From Streptomyces aureoverticillatus (GTDB lineage Bacteria > Actinomycetota > Actinomycetes > Streptomycetales > Streptomycetaceae), in contig NZ_BMSY01000002.1 in NCBI RefSeq assembly GCF_014649395.1, forward strand, positions 434,001-498,000: 64,000 bases of DNA. Direction: 5' to 3'. Under the pieces are notes generated by a model. It had not been told where the DNA came from, made no database searches, and was given only the letters and a program-made list of their open reading frames with translations. Positions within the stretch are counted from its first letter, which is position 1. Every line of letters begins with the position of its first letter. Shown one piece after another: positions 60,004 through 64,000 of the stretch. Position numbers and translations under genes: made by a program.

Positions 60004-61775
60004 CCCTGACGCCCCTCTCCGAGGCCGTGGACCACCTCACCCCGGAGCGCTGGGCCGAGGCCAACCGGTTCCTCATCCGCAAGGCCCTCGCCGAGTTCGC
60101 GCACGAGCGGCTCCTCACGCCCGAGGAGCTGGGCGCGGGACGCTACGTCGTACGCAGCGACGACGGCCTGACCCGCTACCGCTTCGCCGCGACCCTGCTC
60201 GCCCTCGACCACTGGCAGGTCGACGCCGCCTCGATCACCCGCCACCGCGACGGCACCGAACTCCCCCTGAACGCACTGGAGTTCCTCACCGAACTGCGCG
60301 GCACCCTCGGCCTGAGCGACAAGGTCCTGCCGGTGTACCTGGAGGAGATCTCCTCCACCGTCGCCGGCACCTGCTTCAAGCTCGCGAAACCCCACGTCAG
60401 CGCCGCCGAGTTGGCGGCCGCCGGTTTCCAGGAGATCGAGACCGGCATGACCGAGGGCCACCCCTGCTTCGTCGCCAACAACGGGCGGCTCGGCTTCGGC
60501 GTGCACGAGTACCTCTCGTACGCCCCCGAGACCGCGAGCCCCGTCCGGCTCATCTGGCTGGCCGCCCGCCGCGACCGGGCCGTGTTCACGGCGGGCCGGG
60601 GCCTGGAGTACGAGTCGTTCCTCCGCGCCGAACTGGGCGAGGAGGCCGTCGCCCGCTTCGACGCCGTGCTGCGCGCCCAGGACCTCGACCCCGCCGACTA
60701 CCTCCTGATCCCCGCCCACCCCTGGCAGTGGTGGAACAAGCTGTCCGTCACCTTCGCCGCCGAGGTCGCCGACCGGCGCCTGGTGTGCCTGGGCGAGGGC
60801 GACGACGCGTATCTGGCCCAGCAGTCGATCCGGACGTTCTTCAACGCCTCCGACCCCGCCAAGCACTATGTGAAGACGGCGCTCTCCGTCATCAACATGG
60901 GCTTCATGCGCGGGCTCTCCGCCGCGTACATGGAGGCCACCCCCGCCATCAACGACTGGCTCGCCTCGCTCGTGGCCTCCGACGAGGTGCTGCGGTCCAC
61001 CGGCCTCGGCATCATCCGTGAACGCGCCGCCGTCGGCTACCGGCACCTGGAGTACGAGGCCGCCACCGACCGCCACTCGCCGTACCGCAAGATGCTCGCC
61101 GCGCTGTGGCGCGAGAGCCCCGTGCCGTCCCTGGAGGACGGCGAGCAGCTCGCCACCATGGCCTCGCTGCTGCACACCGACCGCGACGGCGCGTCCTTCG
61201 CCGCCGCCCTGATCGAGCGCTCGGGCCTCGCCCCCACCGCGTGGCTGCGCCGCTACCTGCGCGCCTATCTGACGCCGCTCCTGCACAGCTTCTACGCGTA
61301 CGACCTGGTGTTCATGCCGCACGGCGAGAACGTGATCCTGGTCCTGAAGGACGGCGTCGTGCAGCGCGTCCTGTTCAAGGACATCGCCGAGGAGATCGCG
61401 GTGATGGACCCGACGGCGGTCCTTCCGCCCGAGGTCGAGCGGATCCGCGTCGAGGTGCCCGAGGACCGCAGACTCCTGTCGATCCTCACGGACGTCTTCG
61501 ACTGCTTCTTCCGCTTCCTGGCGGCGAACCTCGTCACGGCGGGCCTGATCGACGAGGACGCCTTCTGGCGCACGGTCGCCGAATGCGTACGCGACTACCA
61601 GCACTCCATGCCCGAACTCGCGGACAAGTTCCGGCAGTACGACCTGTTCGCGCCCGAGTTCGCGCTGTCCTGCCTGAACCGGCTCCAGCTGCGCGACAAC
61701 GAGCAGATGCTCGACCTCGCCGACCCGGCGGGCGCCCTCCAGTTGATCGGGACCCTGAAGAACCCGATCGCCTAG
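60000..61775 (+). CDS. desD: NRPS-independent siderophore synthetase DesD
   Basis: The 591-residue IucA/IucC-family synthetase uses ATP to join and cyclise succinyl-hydroxycadaverine units into desferrioxamine E or B. Characteristic segments are TEGHPCFVANNGRLGFG, LIPAHPWQWWNKL, STVAGTCFKLAKPH, SIRTFFNASDPAKHYVKTALSVINMGFMRGLS and the C-terminal VFMPHGENVILVLKDG. The length is normal. The ATG overlaps the desC stop. It is the last gene of the operon, followed by a perfect hairpin. Confidence 0.94.
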   Translation: MTLTPLSEAVDHLTPERWAEANRFLIRKALAEFAHERLLTPEELGAGRYVVRSDDGLTRYRFAATLLALDHWQVDAASITRHRDGTELPLNALEFLTELRGTLGLSDKVLPVYLEEISSTVAGTCFKLAKPHVSAAELAAAGFQEIETGMTEGHPCFVANNGRLGFGVHEYLSYAPETASPVRLIWLAARRDRAVFTAGRGLEYESFLRAELGEEAVARFDAVLRAQDLDPADYLLIPAHPWQWWNKLSVTFAAEVADRRLVCLGEGDDAYLAQQSIRTFFNASDPAKHYVKTALSVINMGFMRGLSAAYMEATPAINDWLASLVASDEVLRSTGLGIIRERAAVGYRHLEYEAATDRHSPYRKMLAALWRESPVPSLEDGEQLATMASLLHTDRDGASFAAALIERSGLAPTAWLRRYLRAYLTPLLHSFYAYDLVFMPHGENVILVLKDGVVQRVLFKDIAEEIAVMDPTAVLPPEVERIRVEVPEDRRLLSILTDVFDCFFRFLAANLVTAGLIDEDAFWRTVAECVRDYQHSMPELADKFRQYDLFAPEFALSCLNRLQLRDNEQMLDLADPAGALQLIGTLKNPIA

Positions 61776-61782
61776 ACCGGGT

Positions 61783-61812
61783 GGGGCTCCGCGGACGGTC
61801 CCGCGGAGCCCC
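61783..61812. terminator. Terminator between desD and the GH20 gene
   Basis: GGGGCTCCGCGG (61783-61794) and CCGCGGAGCCCC (61801-61812) form a perfect 12-bp stem with a 6-nt loop between two convergent genes, so it can act in both directions. Confidence 0.85.
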
Positions 61813-61824
61813 GCTCATGTACGT

Positions 61825-63438
61825 CTACTTGCGGGGCCAGGGCACCTGCGGCGACTTGTAGTAGCCGATGCCGAGGGCGTCCCAGCGCGGCGCCTGGTCG
61901 GCGAGCCGCGTCTTGTACGTGTTCCAGTCGTGCGTGGACGCGGGCGACCAGCCGAGCTCGGCGATGCCGGGCAGGCGCGGGAACGCCATGTAGTCCAGGT
62001 GCGCGGGCGTGGAGAGCGTCTCGGTCCACAGCGGCGCCTCGACGCCCAGGATCGCGTCGGCCGGGGCCCCTTGCAGATACGTGCCCGGGTCCCAGTCGTA
62101 GGCGCGCCGCACCTCGACGTAGCCGGCCCAGGTCAGGCCGAGCGGGGTGTCCTTGTCGTACTTCATGTCGAGGTAGGCGCGGTCGGCCGGGGAGAGGACC
62201 AGCTTGGTGCCGTTCTTCGCCGCGTTCACGACCTGGTCGCGCTCGGCCTGGCCGGTGCGGTCGTAGCCCCAGTACTGGGCGACGGCGCCCTCGGCCGGGT
62301 GCGCGCCGGCCAGCTGGTGCCAGCCCATCACGTTCTTGCCGTACTTGGCGACGACGGGCTGCACCTTGTCCATGAACGTCACGAAGTCCTCGTGGCTCGT
62401 GGAGTGCGCCTCGTCGCCGCCGATGTGCACGGTCCCGCCGGGCGTGAGCGCGGCCAGCTCCCGGACGACGTCGTCCACGAAGTCGTACGTCACGTCCTTC
62501 TTGACGCACAGCGAGCTGAAGCCGACGTTCGTGCCGGTGTACAGCGGTGGCGCGATGCCGTCGCAGTTCAGTTCGGCGTACGAGGCGAGCGCGGCGTTGG
62601 TGTGGCCCGGCATGTCGATCTCGGGGATGACCTGCATCTTCCGGGACGCGGCGTAGGTGACGATCTCCTTGTACTGGGCCTTGGTGTAGTAGCCGCCGGG
62701 GCCGCCGCCGACCTGGGTGGACCCGCCGTAGGTGGCCAGGCGCGGCCAGGAGTCGATGGCGATGCGCCAGCCCTGGTCGTCGCTCAGGTGCAGGTGCAGC
62801 TTGTTCATCTTGTAGAGCGCCAGCTGGTCGATGTAGCGCTTCACCTGCTCGACGGGGAAGAAGTGCCGGGACACGTCGAGCATCGAGCCGCGGTGGGCGT
62901 AGCGCGGCATGTCCTTGATGGTGCCGCCCGCGATCCGCCACGGTCCCGGCTGCTTGGTCTTCTTCTCGACGGCGGCGGGCAGTTGCTGCCGCACCGTCTG
63001 CACGCCGTGGAAGAGCCCGGTGGACGACCAGGACGTGATGGTGAGGGAGCCGCGCTCGGAGATGACGCGGTAGCCCTCGTTGCCGAGGACCTTGTTCTCC
63101 GGTTCGGCGCTGATGCGCAGCCGGATGCCGTCACCGCCCGCGCGGTCGGTGACCGGGAGGCGGTAGCCGGTGGAGGGACGCAGGATGCCCGCGAGGTACT
63201 CGCCGACGCGGCGTTCCTCCGGGTTGCCGCTGCCGACACGGATGCGGGTCTTGGCGGTGATCTCGAATCCGGGCCCGCCCGGCTCGGCCTTCATGGGCAC
63301 CGGCACGATGCGGCCGAGCGGGATGGGCTCGGCCCGCTCGGCGACGGGGCCGGGGGCGGCCGCCGTGGACGACGTACCGGCGGCGGCGATCAGCAGGAGT
63401 GATCCGATGACACAGGCAGTTCTGCGGTGCTGTCTCAC
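61825..63438 (-). CDS. Secreted GH20 beta-N-acetylhexosaminidase
   Basis: The 537-residue precursor has a Sec signal (RQHRRTACVIGSLLLIAAAG, cleavage near AAA about residue 28), an N-terminal GH20b domain (about 40-160) and a GH20 barrel. The catalytic Asp-Glu pair is in VHIGGDEAHSTS (about 341-342); LHLHLSDDQGWRI and IPEIDMPGHTNAA are further family motifs. It releases GlcNAc from chito-oligosaccharides outside the cell. The GTG at 63438 has AAGGGA 8 nt upstream and puts the signal peptide at the N-terminus; an ATG at 63492 would add 18 residues ahead of it. A DasR-like site lies about 80 bp upstream. Confidence 0.9.
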   Translation of the reverse strand: MRQHRRTACVIGSLLLIAAAGTSSTAAAPGPVAERAEPIPLGRIVPVPMKAEPGGPGFEITAKTRIRVGSGNPEERRVGEYLAGILRPSTGYRLPVTDRAGGDGIRLRISAEPENKVLGNEGYRVISERGSLTITSWSSTGLFHGVQTVRQQLPAAVEKKTKQPGPWRIAGGTIKDMPRYAHRGSMLDVSRHFFPVEQVKRYIDQLALYKMNKLHLHLSDDQGWRIAIDSWPRLATYGGSTQVGGGPGGYYTKAQYKEIVTYAASRKMQVIPEIDMPGHTNAALASYAELNCDGIAPPLYTGTNVGFSSLCVKKDVTYDFVDDVVRELAALTPGGTVHIGGDEAHSTSHEDFVTFMDKVQPVVAKYGKNVMGWHQLAGAHPAEGAVAQYWGYDRTGQAERDQVVNAAKNGTKLVLSPADRAYLDMKYDKDTPLGLTWAGYVEVRRAYDWDPGTYLQGAPADAILGVEAPLWTETLSTPAHLDYMAFPRLPGIAELGWSPASTHDWNTYKTRLADQAPRWDALGIGYYKSPQVPWPRK

Positions 63439-63517
63439 AAGCGGGTCCCTTCGCCGGGCAACGCGGATGTGACGCAGTCGAACCGTCACCATGCGTACCG
63501 CGCACCCCAGACCGGGT

Positions 63518-63533
63518 CAAGGTGTAGACCACC
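63518..63533 (-). promoter_or_regulatory. DasR-like (dre) site upstream of the GH20 gene
   Basis: The stretch contains AGGTGTAGACCA, 10 of 12 matches to the TGGTCTAGACCA core of dre sites bound by the GlcNAc-responsive repressor DasR. It lies about 80 bp before the hexosaminidase GTG and 31 bp before the DUF4429 gene on the other strand. Control of this enzyme by DasR is plausible. Confidence 0.6.
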
Positions 63534-63563
63534 TGGTCCGCGGGCGGTGCGAGAATCCTTGTC

Positions 63564-64000
63564 ATGGCGGAAATCATCCAGCGCGACGGGACCTGGACCT
63601 TCGACGGAGAGACGCTGCGGCTCGTGCCGGGTCGCGACAAGGGCGTCTCGTTGCTGCGCAAGACGCTCGGCGAACTCACGCTGCCGCTGGCGGCGTTGGC
63701 GGGCATCGCCTTCGAACAGGGCAAGAAGAACGGGCGGCTTCGGCTGCGGCTGCGCGACGGCGCGGACCCGCTGCTCCAGGCGACGGGCGGCAAGCTGGCG
63801 GACGCCTCCGACCCCTACCAGCTCACCGTGGAGTCGGACCGCTACGGCGTCGCGGAGTACGTGGTCGACGAGGTGCGCAACGCGCTGCTCCTGGAGCAGG
63901 TCCCCGCCAAGGGCTGTGACAGCTATCTGCTGCCGGGGCCCTCCGTGCCGCTCCAGGTCGCCGCCGGTGACGCGACGGTGAGCTTCGACGGGGAGCACAT
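63564..64000 (+). CDS. DUF4429-containing protein (5' part, cut by the window edge)
   Basis: The frame from ATG 63564 is open to the right edge (145 codons): MAEIIQRDGTWTFDGETLRLVPG, RDKGVSLLRKTLGELTLPLAALAGIAFE, GKKNGRLRLRLRDGADPLLQ and VDEVRNALLLEQVP. This is the start of the DUF4429 beta-rich, PH-like domain common in Streptomyces, often duplicated and joined to a C-terminal domain. Function is unknown. The ATG follows AGAATCCTTGTC; no clear Shine-Dalgarno sequence is visible, so it may be leaderless. It is divergent from the hexosaminidase gene. Confidence 0.8.
   Translation, partial: MAEIIQRDGTWTFDGETLRLVPGRDKGVSLLRKTLGELTLPLAALAGIAFEQGKKNGRLRLRLRDGADPLLQATGGKLADASDPYQLTVESDRYGVAEYVVDEVRNALLLEQVPAKGCDSYLLPGPSVPLQVAAGDATVSFDGEH

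Noticed and set aside
1..64000. CRISPR array, tRNA/rRNA genes, prophage or intact insertion sequence
   Set aside because: No regularly spaced direct repeats, cloverleaf-like genes, integrase or transposase sequences were found by reading both strands.

Overview
The window is chromosomal DNA of a Streptomyces species or a close relative. GC is very high, nearly every reading frame has G or C at third codon positions, GTG and TTG starts with ATGA/GTGA overlaps are common, many genes look leaderless, and the desferrioxamine genes and DmdR-type iron boxes are characteristic of the genus. From memory and not searched, the gene order follows the S. coelicolor core region around SCO2730 (copZ) to SCO2787 (citrate synthase, RecD-like helicase, ribose operon, GH3 hexosaminidase, large ABC exporter, leucine/acyl-CoA genes, desABCD, GH20 hexosaminidase). 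No tRNA, rRNA, CRISPR array, integrase or intact insertion sequence was seen.

Layout. 0.2-3.2 kb: small HTH protein, then copper chaperone and copper P-type ATPase behind a CsoR-type promoter. 3.2-7.8 kb: a structured non-coding stretch, citrate synthase and a RecD2-type helicase, bracketed by two inverted copies of a large hairpin repeat. 7.8-14.1 kb: a ribose operon (rbsR-rbsA-rbsCB-rbsK-rbsD) with a permease/binding-protein fusion. 14.2-20.0 kb: DUF937 protein, a divergent membrane protein/ArsR-type regulator pair over strong palindromes, then a three-gene sugar module (Gfo/Idh dehydrogenase, DUF993 protein, TIM-barrel epimerase) facing a LacI regulator. 20.0-23.1 kb: small genes and an accessory XRE-type regulatory cassette whose regulator frame runs abnormally into its neighbours. 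23.1-28.0 kb: Tat-exported beta-propeller, second epimerase-like protein, double-MerR regulator with an EamA exporter, LysR regulator. 28.3-38.0 kb: secreted or envelope functions (GH3 hexosaminidase, lipoprotein, S37-type peptidase, small secreted protein, fused ABC exporter, beta-lactamase-like hydrolase). 38.1-45.2 kb: TPP decarboxylase, ureohydrolase and sodium symporter facing a PucR regulator (a probable guanidino-compound pathway), then a phosphatase-like protein.

45.3-54.0 kb holds acyl-CoA metabolism: TesB thioesterase and an acyl-CoA dehydrogenase, an AccR-like TetR repressor, and a divergent leucine-catabolic operon (carboxyltransferase, biotin carboxylase/BCCP subunit, HMG-CoA lyase, acyl-CoA dehydrogenase). 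54.1-61.8 kb: an MFS transporter and the desferrioxamine locus desE and desABCD, with two iron boxes but without the desF gene expected between desE and desA. 61.8-64.0 kb: GH20 hexosaminidase with a DasR-like site, and the start of a DUF4429 protein.

Two threads look most worth following. First, dispersed Streptomyces hairpin repeats recur between genes, supply the C-terminus of one secreted enzyme, and appear twice in frame inside the biotin carboxylase gene. Second, the 20.9-22.9 kb cassette (XRE regulator, DUF6879-like, Cys-rich small protein, DUF6415-like) shows overlapping and probably damaged reading frames.
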